Source: Hansfordia pulvinata
Lineage: Eukaryota > Ascomycota > Sordariomycetes > Xylariales
Direction of reading: 5' to 3'
Length of the DNA: 64,000 nt
Assembly: GCA_006538405.1 (NCBI GenBank)
Contig: BJKQ01000002.1
Span: 1,798,001-1,862,000 of the forward strand
In this document: positions 35,701-48,366 of the stretch, in pieces
How the letters are laid out: each line of letters opens with the position of its first letter
How positions within the stretch are numbered: position 1 is the stretch's first letter
Translations under genes and position numbers: made by a program
Notes under the pieces: model-generated
What the model saw: the letters and a program-made list of their open reading frames with translations, nothing else
The model's database searches: none
What the model was told of the DNA's origin: nothing

Positions 35701-38700
35701 TACATCGAAGCCAATGTGCCCTGGAACACACCAGACACACACCCTCGCTCGCCCACCCACCCACACCACAACCTCGCGCCCAACCACTCACACACTGCAC
35801 ACCACACACACCATACATCATACACGCCCCCCCCCCCCCCCTTCTGTTTCCAGTTTGGCAGGCGGGATCAGGGATCGTGCTGCCCTGCCAGACGCGAATG
35901 ACAGGCTGCGGCTGTGCACCTCGCAGACGGATCAACCTTGCCGCTGGGCTGACAGCACACCAATGCATCCCGTCCTGGCCATGGCGATTCCATCCTCCTC
36001 CGGGCCATTGGATGGCACTTGCCTTGGCCTCTCTCTCGGCGCTACTCGCGCCTTCGGCATGTTGATGACTGACAGCCGATCCACGAGTCCCCTCTGGCTG
36101 GCTCTCCGACGCCCGGTTCTGGGCGTGTGAGTGTTGCAACAGGGACAAGGCACGGCGAGATTGGGGAGAAGAGGTGCGTGGCCAGGTGACGCAGCTTCAC
36201 GAAACAACGATAACCCAGCCCACTGACCCGTCTCCCTCGACCGGCAGGCTTCCCGATAACCCACGCCGCATACGACGATGGAGTCTAGTACGGGCTACGA
36301 GTACTCGCACTCCAATCAAGTGCGCAACCACGAGTCCGAGTGCGTGCTCCGTAACGGTACCCGCCCGCCACGCCGCCTCGGGAGGCCAGCCCGAACGCCG
36401 CCGCGGACACACGAACATGGACACCTTGTGCTTGCGGGAACGCCCTGCCTGATATCTGCACTCGTACTCGCGAGCGAGCCTCATCAGGATCGAAAGCAGC
36501 GACAGCGCCCGCGGCTGGTGGACGGCATGGTGATTGTCGCCCAACCTACTCAAAAGCCACGGCAGGCACCGAGAGGTTCGAGCAGAAGGCGCCTCCTCGG
36601 TCGCTGGCCCACCCCTCGGCGAGGAGAGGATTTGGTGGCTGGCTCCGCAAAGAAGGAAAGAAAAAGTACATCCTTTTCTGATGAGTTGACCAACTCAGGC
36701 GGAGGCACAAACCAAAGGGGCAACACAAAATGATCACGATATTACTAATGATGATAGTAAAAAGCAGAATGATCATCCTACGGGGCCGTGGCTAGCATCC
36801 ACCCGACCACGCAGACCGAAGCTGGGGTTGCCTGTTGTTTGTCTGGTGCTGTGACCAAAACTCATCGGCAACGACAGGCCTGCGAACCTCATCTGCCGAG
36901 TCTGGTTGCCGAATCTCGAGACAAGGCAGGGCGGCGACGGCGGCGGCGGTGGGGCCACAACCCAGCCCAGGGCCACAACCAAGGGCAGTACGAGGAGTAG
37001 GCCGACTTTGTCCGTCCCTCGGATTCTTTGGCCGTCCCGCTCGGAGAAGATAGGCCGGAAAATGCATTTTCAGCACAGCTCCACCCGCAAGCCGACGGAT
37101 CGACAGGTATACGAGACGACAAGAAGTCCGCATGCCAAGTGTCGGACGCAAGCGAGAAGCCCAGACACACAGATGCGATGCGATGCGCTCCGTACTCTGG
37201 GCATCGTAGTTGGCCTCCGTCATGGCCTCCGTCATGATCCGATGATTCCTAATGAATTATTCATGCCTTGGAGCTGGCCCGAGGGGCAAGCAAAGCGCCC
37301 CAGCCAAGAACACCTACTGGACTGTGGCGAAAGCTGCGGAGAAAACTCGCAGAGAGGCGCAAGGCTTACGGTGCGCACCCAGACGGTGGGTGAGCTTTGA
37401 GCGCGGCGGCAGGCCGACTGGGCAGTGCCAGCGGGTGACGGGCTTGTCAACCGCATCATTGATGCAGTGCGAGGTGCCGATCCCTCCGTCACGCAGCCAC
37501 GCACTTCGAGTGGTGCTCGTAAAAGGGTTCACACTGCGATGCGACGTGAGAGCCTGGGCGGCGGCGGCGGGCGACGGCCGACGTGCAGCAACCACCCACT
37601 AAGAGGCCGTCGGCGGCGAATGGGATGGCGCAGACGCTCCCGGCACGTTGGCTCGCTCCTCTGTGTGGCTGCACGGGACAGGAGGCGCCGGTGGCACCCA
37701 AGAGGCGGGAACAGGACGGATACACCAGCCTGGCTGGCTTGAAGAAACCAACACAAAACCACTCACCCGTACCCTTCTCGCGATACCGCATCCGAAGTAC
37801 CGCACTGACCTTCTGCAGACAAGCACGTCTGGCAGGTCTCATTCGTCTACAGTGGGGGGGGGGGGGGAGGGTTCGGGGCCCGGGTCGCGAGCCGGAGCAG
37901 CGCCGAGCCGTGGATCTATGGGTACGGGTAGGTACTCGTACTCGCTAGGTTGGGGTTGGTACGGGTGGGATGCATTGGGTGCCATTGGGAACGCTGCGAG
38001 CGCCGTCTTGTGCTACCCGCGCCAGTTGCCGACTTAGTCGGCACCGTTCCGTTCCAGAAGCCAACCGCGTTGGTGGTGGTGCTGGTGGTGAGCCAAGGGC
38101 GGTGCGGTGCGGTGCGGTGTGGGGTATGGGAACGAGTACTCGTGAAGTGCGGGCTGTCTCTTTGTTGCTCCAGTTAAGCAGCTCTTCAAGAGTGGTTCCC
38201 GGCTGGAGTGAGTCCGAGTGAGTGACCGGGTTCCAGTGAGCGTCACTCCCACTTGTACCTTGAGTACGTACCTATTCTACCGAGAACATGCATGTAGGTA
38301 TCAGCCACCACGGCCGGCCACCTACTCGCTCGCACGCAAGTGAGGTACTCGTACGAGTACTCGATGGGTGGCAGATCTCCAATTCTGCCCACATGGTGTC
38401 TGTTCTGTTTGTTTCTGGTGTGCGGCTGAGCCTTTAGCCACCACCGCGCTGGCTATGGAATCTCCTCTTGGCCTTCAATGCGCTGGATATGCAGGACGCC
38501 GCCACGCCAAAGCCCGCAACTCCGAGTATCCGTACTTCAGGTAGACGATAATTCAGGTATTCGTATGGCATGGCCGCATTCGCCCCTCTACTCGGAGGTA
38601 GATGTGAAGGCGAGCACGCATTCGTAGCCGCGGATGTGTGTACAAGGTAGGTAGAGTAGAGTAGGTACTCATGATTGTAGTTGCACCTCTTGTCAGGCTA

Positions 38701-41700
38701 GTCCCGTTGCGGCTACTTGCTCCGCCCGGTGGTGCTGTCCTCTATTTTAGAAAGATCTCGGTCGGCGGGATCCCGCCCTCTTCATGACATTAAAATTGGG
38801 TTTCTTCCTGGGCATGACAGCAGGTACGGGCACTGACGTACTGTACTCGCATGAGAGGGAGACTTGCGCTAGAGGGGGTTCCAAAGCGTAGGTTAATACG
38901 AGTAAGTACCTTAGACACGCGTACAGATATTCCCCAAGATCCAGATCCTCTTGATCTTAAGCAACTTGGTGTTTTGCGAGTAACATAATCGCCAAGTAGC
39001 GAAGCAGGGAAGAACGTACACCCGCCCAAAAACAAAAGGTCCTTTTCGGAGAACGGCGAATGACAAGAGTTAACAAAAAAAAAAAAGTGGCCAATTGGGG
39101 GCCAGCTGAAGCTGACAGGAAGCACACGATGTACGGTACTTTCCAGGTTGCAGCAGCCGCTCGCTGCATAATGGCGAAAAGTACTCTTACGCCGTGGAGA
39201 TGTTACCTACATGAACACTCGTAGCTCGCTCTTTGGCTTGGATAGCGCGCAACACGGTAAAAGAGGACCTTAAGGTCACGAGAATACGTCAGTGAGGAGA
39301 CGGGTTCGTCTGGCTTGCGACCAAAGGAACCAAGAAGGGGGGGGGGGGGGGGGACTGCCAGCGAAAGACGGCATCAGTCCTCTGGGTTTCCAATCTCCAT
39401 TCATGCATGCCCGGCTGCGATGATACCACGAGTGTATGAGTGTGTGGGTGTGTGATAAGTGTGTGGGCTTCTAGCGCCGCGGTGATGTGGGCTCTGGGTG
39501 GCTCTCACGGCCCTCTGCCCGGATAAACGGCTGTCTGGCAAGGGCTAAGGAATGGGCCAAGCCCGCGGACAATGGGGTCAGCCCGCCGGATCCCGTCTGC
39601 CAGATCCCAAGCTTGCGCTCCTCCCCCATTCTTGGGTGGTGGTGGTGGTGGCAGCGGACGGGGCGCGTCTGCCCGCCGGGCGATGAAGTAGGTACCTCGA
39701 CATCCGCAGCAGAGGCAGTGGTCTCGCTGGACTGGTAGGTACGGGGGCTTGGGCGGGGCCTATTAGGCAGGAATGTTCTGCTGTGTCTGTTTCTGTGTCC
39801 GTTTTTCGCCGTTCGGCTGAATCCTCAAGACATGGCCCGCTCGGCTTCTTCCCTTGGCCCCAGTTTTCGGCAACTAGTTTGCCGCTCTAGCGAGGGTGCG
39901 CGAAGCCACTGGAGCGCCGTGAGCGCCTCATTGCTCCAGTATCGTACTCCGTAGGAGCCTGTGGAAGGCGGGCTCTGAGCGATGTGTGCGGCCGGCAAAG
40001 CGACCATCGGGGCCACTCCTCAGTAGCTGCTGCCAGGGATAGGGGAGCCACGATTGGAGCCGTCGACCTGATAGCCCGCCCGCCGGTCCGGTATGATGCC
40101 ATGCCAGCGCTCGTAACGAGAGCAGCGCCCCTAGGTACGAGTAGACTACAGAAGACCTCCGCAATCGAGCCCTCAAGCCCTAGACGGCTAGTTTGTGCGC
40201 TCGTGGATTTGTCACCCACCTCGGCAGCCCAGCGTGCTGGCTCCTGACCGGCATAGCTGGCCGAGCAGGACGCAGACAGGACGCAGGCAGGTCGCCGACA
40301 GGAGGAACAGCCGTCACACGCTTAGCCCCGGCCTTTGCGGCTCTATCATTGTCTTGTCTCTGGACCCGTCCCCCCTTTGACAAGTCGAGACCCTTTGACA
40401 ACTAACGTTAGCCGCCGACTAGTCGTCTGGCCTCTGCCGCTTGTGGCAGGCTCTGTCATTGCCAAGCCGGCTCTGATGCCGTGCGACTGCTCTTGGAACG
40501 CGCCTCACCACCATAATCGGCTGCCTCGGCCTAACCAAGGAACCGGCTGGAGTCATCCTCGAGCAATCAAAGGCGCGTGCTCGCGCCGGGCGGATTGCTT
40601 TTGGTCGCGAAAAGGACCGCCAAAAGCGCCCGACAAGAAGCTGCGTGTCGTTCGTGTCCATCAGCGGTCCCTTCGCGGACGGGTTCCAGGGCGGGATTCG
40701 ATCCAGAGACGCCTGCGAGTACGAGTATCGCGGGCATTAGTAATAAGAATCGTCAAGTGAGGGATTTGGCGGCCGAGCACGGTAAGGGGCATGTTTCGCC
40801 CATCCGAGTCATTGCGGCATAGCTATCCATAACCGCACGATTAATAGAAGCTTTGGCCGTCGGGGGTCAGGGGTCGGGCCTTCGGGGTCGCATTCCTGTT
40901 CGATCATAAACCGCCATGCTGTCGCGGTGTCAGTGCGCCCATGCCCAGGCTGCCAGGCCTTGACTCCGCGTGGTGGGCCTCGTACCGGTAAGTAGGTAGG
41001 TACAAGGGTCTGCTCCAGCTAGGGTCTCTTTTCTACGACCTGAGGGTCGCCCCTGTGCGCCCGGACTGCCAAGGCCGTCGGGCTTCGCCCACTTGCCGAA
41101 CGCTGGACTCGCGCGCCCGGGCCAGACCAAGCCAGCCCAGGGGACGAGCACCAAGCATCCGTACGAGGGTATCCGTACGAGTACCTGTAGCACACCACAT
41201 GCCGACCGTGGTCTGGGGAGCATTCCGGCCAGCCTCGCCTTGTCTGATGGGAACAGGAGGCAGCCACAGCGTGGCCAGGACGGGCCCCTGGCGATCCCTG
41301 CAGTGCCGACTGGAACAGCACGGAAGGCCCGTGGCGTGGTTCCTTGTCAGGAGGGGTCAAGCTGGCCAGGTCGAGCGACGGCGCGGCGCACGAGTTGGAG
41401 TTCGGGCCCGGGGTGCTCTCGCCCGTCAGTGCTCTCAGACGGAGACTGGTGATACGAGTAGACGACCGGCTAATTTCTGCGCCAGGCCCTCAGACGACGA
41501 GTGCTCGTGTACCCAAGGGTTGTTGTGTTGCCTCGCCCAGCATTGCACAGCACAATGGCGAGCCACGAGCCGCGAGTGGGTGGTGGGTGGCGGAGAGCGG
41601 TGCGAGCATCCAGCGTGGGTGGCGCGCAGCGCGCAGGCCGGGCCCGAACGAGAACCACTTCGGGCTGGAGCAGGCAGTCGGGGTCCAGTTGTCGTTGTCG

Positions 41701-43000
41701 TTGTTGTCGTCGACATGGTGCAGGCGTACCGTACGTACGAGTGAGCGGCGCGCGACTCGAGGGCTCGCTAGGACAGACGATCGGCGGAGCATGCGGAAGC
41801 GGTACGAGCACTCTCTCGTACCTGACCAAGAAGACGCCGCGGTGCGGCTGGCAGCTGTGGGTGGTGGGAAATGCGATTGGACCAGGGTCGGGGGGATCCG
41901 CGTGACACAGCAGACGGCTTTGGATGGTGCTCTGTGGCCGCAGGCTGTCTGTCCGTCGCGTTGGGCCTACTGCGCGGTGTCTGCGCAAGTCAGGTGCCAG
42001 CAGCTGGGGCGGCTACCACTGAGTGGGCGATGGTGTTTGGTGGTGACGATGATGTGGATGACGATGATGATGATGGGGATGATGCAGCAGTGACAGGGCC
42101 CGCGGCAGCATCGTAAGTGGTGACCCCGCGTCGCGTGTCACACGCAAGGCGGCGGCGTGGACGACGTTGGTGGCCGCATTTGGGAGTTTGACGCGGTAGG
42201 GTGCGTGCTTGACCTGCCAGGTTGACACTTGACAAGCGCGTGGGGGTCGCGGTTGGCGATTGGGCCGCCTGACGTGTAATAGTGCCTGAACGCGAGAACT
42301 CGTACCTTAGGTAGGTAGTACTTGATCTCGCTTCGGTACATACCGGTAGGTAGGGGCCGCCCAGGGCTTGGTGGAGTACTGGTATCAGCCCGTGGAGAGG
42401 AATCTAGGATCGAATCGCGGGTCCAGCTGGGAGTTTGAGAGGTACCCGTACGGGTGGCCGCCACTTCCACTAGATCGGTGCAGCACAAACGTTGCTGGCG
42501 TGGTGGCACGAGTACTCGACCACTCGCATCGGAAAGAACGACCGCCCGGAGGCGGGGTGTCCCGTCAGAAAAGCTTCGGGCTCAAGTACCGGTACGGAGT
42601 GCAAGAAGCACAATCGACGCGACGGTCAGTTACCAACATACATCTCGGCTTCCGGGAGGTTTGCCCGGAGAAGAAAGAATGATTAGAATGCCAGCACTTC
42701 GGTACTGGGCGTTGACGTCGCGTATGCATCGGATCGTACAGAGCATCTCACACGATCGGCTACGCGTACGAAGATGTGCCACCACCACGCCGCGTTGGCT
42801 ATCGTGGCATTGGTGGTGGCGGCGGCGGCGGTGGAGGCGACCGAGGCAAAAGCTGCAAGGTCGGGCGCGAGCGGCGAAGGCGGCGCCTCGCACCTTTGGT
42901 GTAAAGTGCCTAATAAGGGCTGCTCAGTCCATCCCGTCATCCGTCGGGCCAGAGTGCGCCGAAGAAGGGTCCTGTCATGGGCGCAAATGGACCACGATGC
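32798..43000. other. Gene-poor region, first half
   Basis: 32798 to about 33,200 is the homeobox gene leader; on the coding strand it is pyrimidine-rich with a TG/CA tract near 33,040. Beyond that I find no frame with a recognisable domain or plausible exon chain. The sequence contains a GGTCCA-like hexamer tract (about 34,837-34,915), a C15 run (35,827-35,841), G14 (37,854-37,867), G17 (39,337-39,353), GGTGC pentamers (about 38,099-38,122) and many GTAC-centred palindromes. Overlapping frames on both strands reflect high GC, not genes. Confidence 0.55.
38345..38360. repeat. Representative GTACTCGTACGAGTAC palindrome
   Basis: A perfect 16-bp palindrome, the full-length form of the TACTCGTA/TACGAGTA motif scattered through the noncoding parts of the window (see findings). 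I did not notice it inside the recognised coding exons. Confidence 0.9.
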
Positions 43001-44236
43001 TCCGATGCCACGCACCCAGCACGGAGATGCTCTATTTCAGACACCTCCTGAAAAAACGTTAGCAGGTGGTCCTGGTGATCGCTAACTGCCTAGTGCGATC
43101 GCACCACCTACCCACCTACCCTCGTTCATGGATGGATGCCCATCGTGCTCCTCGTGTTCGTCTGGCCGCTTCCACGGCACAGTTCTACTCAGATTGCGAC
43201 AGCCAACACCTTCCCAGTCCGCCCCCTGACCCTCTCCAAGGGGGCGCTCGTTCGCTACCAAGAAAGCAACCTACATCCAATGTACCTTTAGGTAGTCCCG
43301 TCGTACGAGAGGCACATTGGATGTCGGGCTCTCGGTCGAATGGATGGTCTGATCCACCCATCTGCGGCTGGCCAGGCGCGGCTGTAGCGTCACATCACAC
43401 GCAAAGCGACCGACCGAATGCTTAAAGAGGTACCTGATCAAGCGCAGACCCCTTCTGTCTCTGTTTCTATCCGGGTGCCGGTCACTACGCACGCGAGTAG
43501 TGATGAATGACCTCCGCATCCATGATTTCATGCAATCAGACACGATATGAGAAAGTCGTACGAGCAGGCTCGCGGCGTCTTAGCCTCGGTCTTGGAGAGG
43601 GCTGGACAGGCTGCAACGGGCAGCCTGTATCCGGTACGCGTACAGAGCTGCGGACAGGTCGCGGGGGTCAGGCTCCAGCCGTGACGCGCCCGAGCCGGTG
43701 TCTCGCTAGTGGCTGGCTGAGCGTACCGGTACGCAGAGCGCTGACCCGGCAAGGCGAGGTGAGGCGAGACGGGGTGGAGGGGCGGGCAGGCAGGTTCCTC
43801 GACTTGTCGCAGGCGGCTGGAACCTGACATCACGGACGAGGGCGGCCGGGTGGGGCCGTGGCAAAACGTCGGGTGGCAGGTGGCCTGACGCCGTAGTCCA
43901 AAAAGGGCAATTCGACTACAGACGACACAGAGCCAACACAGCACTGCGCACCCGCACCGTGCCCAGGCTACGCGCCACCCTTGTTCGACCCAACATCACG
44001 CCCTCCAGCTCGGCTGCCCCCAAGAAAGACAGAATGAAAGAAAGAGAGCGAAAGAAAAAAGAAGGAAAAAAACAGGGATGATGGCCTCTGCCTCGCTGCG
44101 TCTTCGCCCGCTTCGCCATCTTGGTCTGCCAGGCGGCGACGCATTGCTAGCAGCCCACGAGAGCTCGCACTCAAGGGGAGGGGGGGGGGGGGGATCCCTG
44201 TCCTGACCGCCGCAGTTCGCACCCCTCCCCCTTCAA

Positions 44237-44250
44237 GGTAGGTACCTACC
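44237..44250. repeat. Representative GGTAGGTACCTACC palindrome
   Basis: A perfect 14-bp palindrome. It is an example of the second dispersed noncoding motif family (GGTAGGTA / TACCTACC), seen dozens of times between genes. Confidence 0.9.
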
Positions 44251-47200
44251 TACCTGCCTATAGCCCACGGGCAATCGGAGTACCTTGCTAACGCATCATG
44301 CACGGGGCGCAGTGATATGGCAGCTGTCATTCAATGCCATGCCACGCCATGCCATGCCAATGCGACGGCGCCCATCAATCAATCAAACCATCCGTCCGTC
44401 CATCCATCAATCACCGCAGCCACCGCTACCACCACCGAGACCACTACGCGTACTCGTCCTGTACCCGCAGGGGCACGGCGCCGCGCTTGGGTCGATCCAG
44501 CCTGTCCATTCTCTGGCCTCCCTCTCCCTGGCGACAGCTGCATGTCATCTCCCATGACATAGCCGCGCCCACCCGCCTGCGTCAGGCCAGTCTCGGCCCG
44601 CCGCCAGTCATTCGATTCGTGCAGCAGCAGAAGCAGGGCAGCACCGGCGTGGCCGGCCGTGCAACGCGCCCGACGGCCACGGCTCGCGACCACGGTCCGG
44701 CTCCAACCCAAGTACTCGTACAGCGTCACCCGACGACTGCTGCTCGCCCGAGCACGAATGCCCCGAATCGGCCACAACCTGGACCATCCCGTCCCCCCTC
44801 TCCAGACCGGGCAACCAACTGCAGAGACAGGTGGACACTTGCCTGCCTGCCTGCCTGCCTGCCTGCCCTGCCGTCACACTGGTAAGGGTACGAGTACTCG
44901 AACCTTTAGGTGCCGGCCGTTCGCAGTGGCGCTGATTCACGATAAATCTGGAAATCGGGCGAAGCGTGAAGCGCACGATACACCTGTGCACGCGACAGGA
45001 TTCTACCCATACAGTACGCGTATGCTACACGCGTACGCAACTCCCCATACCCCGACCAACCACGTAAACAGGGTCGACGTACGAAACCAGCAAGAAGGGT
45101 CAAGCCTGAGGGGGGGTCAACAGCCAAGGGCCAAGGTATCTGGGGCTGTGTCGACGGCGGTGGCGAACGTTGGCCCGGTCAGGTGAGGCCTGGGCGGATC
45201 CTGACGTTCAATGCTGACAGGAAGAGGTGTGGTAGCCAATTTCGGCGGCAGAAGTGCCTCCGCCATGGCAGTTGGGCTTACCGCCCCACACGCACCTTGA
45301 TCTCTCCCTTACGTACAATTTTCCCATTCGCACATTCGCATAGAGCCCCGGCGGAGCGGGGGGCCAAGCCCGGCGCTAGCAACACGTACCGGGTGGTGTT
45401 TATGATGGCGCCGTCAGCGCGCCTAGGCGTTGGTTGACTAATGACGGCTGGAGCAGGCCTTTGGACGGGCCCCTGTGCGGACGGACGGACGGACGGGCGG
45501 GCGGGAGGTTGCGAGTACTGGGAGACGAGCAGCCGTCATGTCATGGCGATAGCTGTGTGTCATTGGGCCCGCGCCCCTTGACCTACAAGATCTCGGCGTT
45601 CTTGACTTGGATGCACCCCTGCTCCATGGGCGTCCTGCCCGGCCAGACCCCTGCGTCGAGTCGTCTGCCATTGGATGCTTGCTTTCCCCCCATTGCCGGT
45701 TCTGGAACGCCCGGGAGAAGTGCGTTCGGGGCAGGGCAGAGCAGCGCGTCGGGGCAACAGGTTGACAGGTTGCCGACGTTCGAGAAGCCTTGTTTGCGTG
45801 CAGATGAGTAAGATACCTACCTAGGTACCCAGGCACCTACCTCTACTCCGTAGGTAAGCCGTGGTAAGGTGTTTGCCCAGACGAGTACTCGGCCTCCGTG
45901 AAGCGCTAAAGCCGGGCGGCCAGACGACGATCGGCCAATGATGTGGCCTCGACGCGGGAGTCATCGGCGCACGTCAAATGCTCGGTCAGTCTCGACAGAT
46001 GCCAGTGCTGGCCCGCGCGTCTGGGCCGTGCGTCAGGCTCTCCAGAGTACGACCTAGTCAGTACACGACACGACACGACACGCTACGATGCATCATCCCC
46101 CCCGCTGGGGCGGCCCTGCGAGCGGCCGGACGAGCGGATATTGACGCCGACCATGTCTAGTACGAGAACTCGCAGCCGGGCAGGCAGCCGAGCCAAGAAA
46201 GGGAGGCCGGCCATGTTACATACATATACCATCCTATGTACGAGTATGATTAGGAGCAGAGCCAGACCGGGGTGCAGGTTGACTCGAGCTCCCATTTGCG
46301 TGATGTGCCCTTTGCGGGATCGATTGGATCGGGCCCTACGCGCGTGCCAGGTGCGAGTATAAGTACTCGTACCGCGGCATGTACCTAGGGCCTGCCTACC
46401 TGACGAATATGGGATTCTGGAATTGGCTTTGCGAGGCCCAGCCTCCATCCGCCGCGTCGAGGATAAGGTACCTAACGCAGCCGAAAGGGACGACCTACAT
46501 GTACCTTGGGTTTATGTAGGTAGCGAGTACGAGGAGGGCACCTGACTTACCCAAGTAACTCAATGGACGTGGATGTACTCGTACCATACGTGCCTTCGAC
46601 GGCTAGCGCGCGGTACGGAGAGTGAGGGGCCCAGGCCTGCGAGACCATGTCATTGTTGCTCGAATACCCGCACCGAGGTTTGTGGGGGTGGGAGTGCATG
46701 GGTGCCCTGCCATGATAAGATGGTGGCGAATCCGATAGTCAGAGCCATCAAGCTGCTGCGTTGCTTGAGGGAATATGGTGACAAACGAATGTGCGGCAGA
46801 AGCAAGGGACTTTGTTGTTTGTTGGTTTTTTTTTTTTTTCCTTCCTTTCTTCTCGGCGCGCGTACTCGTAGCGTCGTCGTCTATCAGTGCTCCCGTCGCC
46901 CGTGCGATTTTCCAGCACGAAAAAACCTTGGGTGCACGTAGGTAGGTAGGTAGCATCCACGTACTACTCGTAGTAGTAGGTAGTCGTCGGCCATAAGAAT
47001 ATCCAACTCGTCAGCGCTGTCGGTCTTAAGCCGATGTAGCTCTACTTTGGGCCCGTGACGTCCGTGCCCTGCCAAGATGGGGATGTGGCCGCCGCCCACG
47101 TGGTGCGCTCACACTCGTAGGGCGGCCCAGCTGGGGGACAGGGCTACGGATCCAAAAGGGCCAAGCGCCGCCGTACCTCTACATCCTGCATTGTCAGGTA

Positions 47201-48097
47201 ACGGAACTTGGGGCGTTGGCTGTTTGACGATCCGAGCCCGTACGGACACCTGATGAACCGAGCTGGCCCTTTCATTGCCTGTCTACAACCGCCTGGACGG
47301 CCATCGTGACAGTGCTCGACTCACAATCCGGTCCTGCAGGTTGGTGGCTGGCGAGGCTGGGCAGAGGACGTACCTACCTACCTACCTACCTTAGCTATTC
47401 GTAGGTACTTAGAAGGTTAGGTAAGGTACCAGGCACCTGAGGTGATACGAGTACTCGTAGACGGCTTCAGGGATCTTCCAGCTTGAGGCGTGTCGTTGCG
47501 ATCAAGATGACCGGGGAGAACTCGGGCCTTGGTAAAGGTATCTTCATGTTGGCTCGCACAATACCAGTCACACACATCATGACATACCACACATGACGTG
47601 GGGATTTAATGAGACGTTCGCCCTGCTCGGCTCTGCTCTACTTTACGGGCATTCTGCTCTGGAGTGCAGTGCAAGTGCTCGTACTACGCGTGTGCTCTGC
47701 TCTGCTCTGCTCCTCTCGCACGAGAGGGCGCGGTTTCGTTTCTCTCGGTTTCATTCGCGACCATTGCTCAATGGGGCAATTGATCGTGACGCGGGCGCCC
47801 GTTTCACTCGGCGCGCCGCGGCCCTTGACCCTGTTCACCGCTACCGCCTGCCGACCCGCGGCGCCACACGGGACTTGGGTACATGCTACTTTGGAAGTCC
47901 CGTAGCTCGCAGGTGAGGTGCCGCAGGTACGTACAGCTCATGTATACAGCCACCTAATCGTTGCCGAATACTCGCGCATGTGCCTCTCTCTCTCTCTTTA
48001 CGAGTATCAACCTTAACTCATCCACTCGCCACTCATCCCACTCGAGGTACTTTTCCCTCCTCGGGCTTGCCGAGATAATTGCATTACAGCTTGAATC

Positions 48098-48133
<36 letters not shown>

Positions 48134-48282
48134 CAGCGAGCCAAGGCCCGTTCAAATTGACCAGGGGCGGACTGCGCAATGCTGTGTTTCTGTATCATAT
48201 TTCTTCTTTTTTTTTTTTTTCTTTTCTCGCGTCTCCTGTCGGTCTCGTCAAGTTCATGCACTGAACATGCGGGGTGGGTAGG

Positions 48283-48366
48283 TGTCAATGTCAATGTCAA
48301 TGTCAATGTCAATGTCAATGTCAATGTCAATGTCAATGTCAATATCAGTGTCAGTGTCAGTGTCAA
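48283..48366 (+). repeat. TGTCAA hexanucleotide array
   Basis: About ten exact TGTCAA units, then a degenerate ATATCAG/TGTCAG tail. The hexamer makes all frames open (Met-Ser, Val-Asn, Asp-Ile repeats), which creates false ORFs. Confidence 0.95.

Noticed and set aside
40690..40715. tRNA B-box-like GGATTCGATCC
   Set aside because: No matching A box, acceptor stem or anticodon arm at the right distance.
43268..43324. Short inverted repeat (ACATCCAATGT / ACATTGGATGT)
   Set aside because: Only 11-base arms, expected occasionally by chance in 64 kb.
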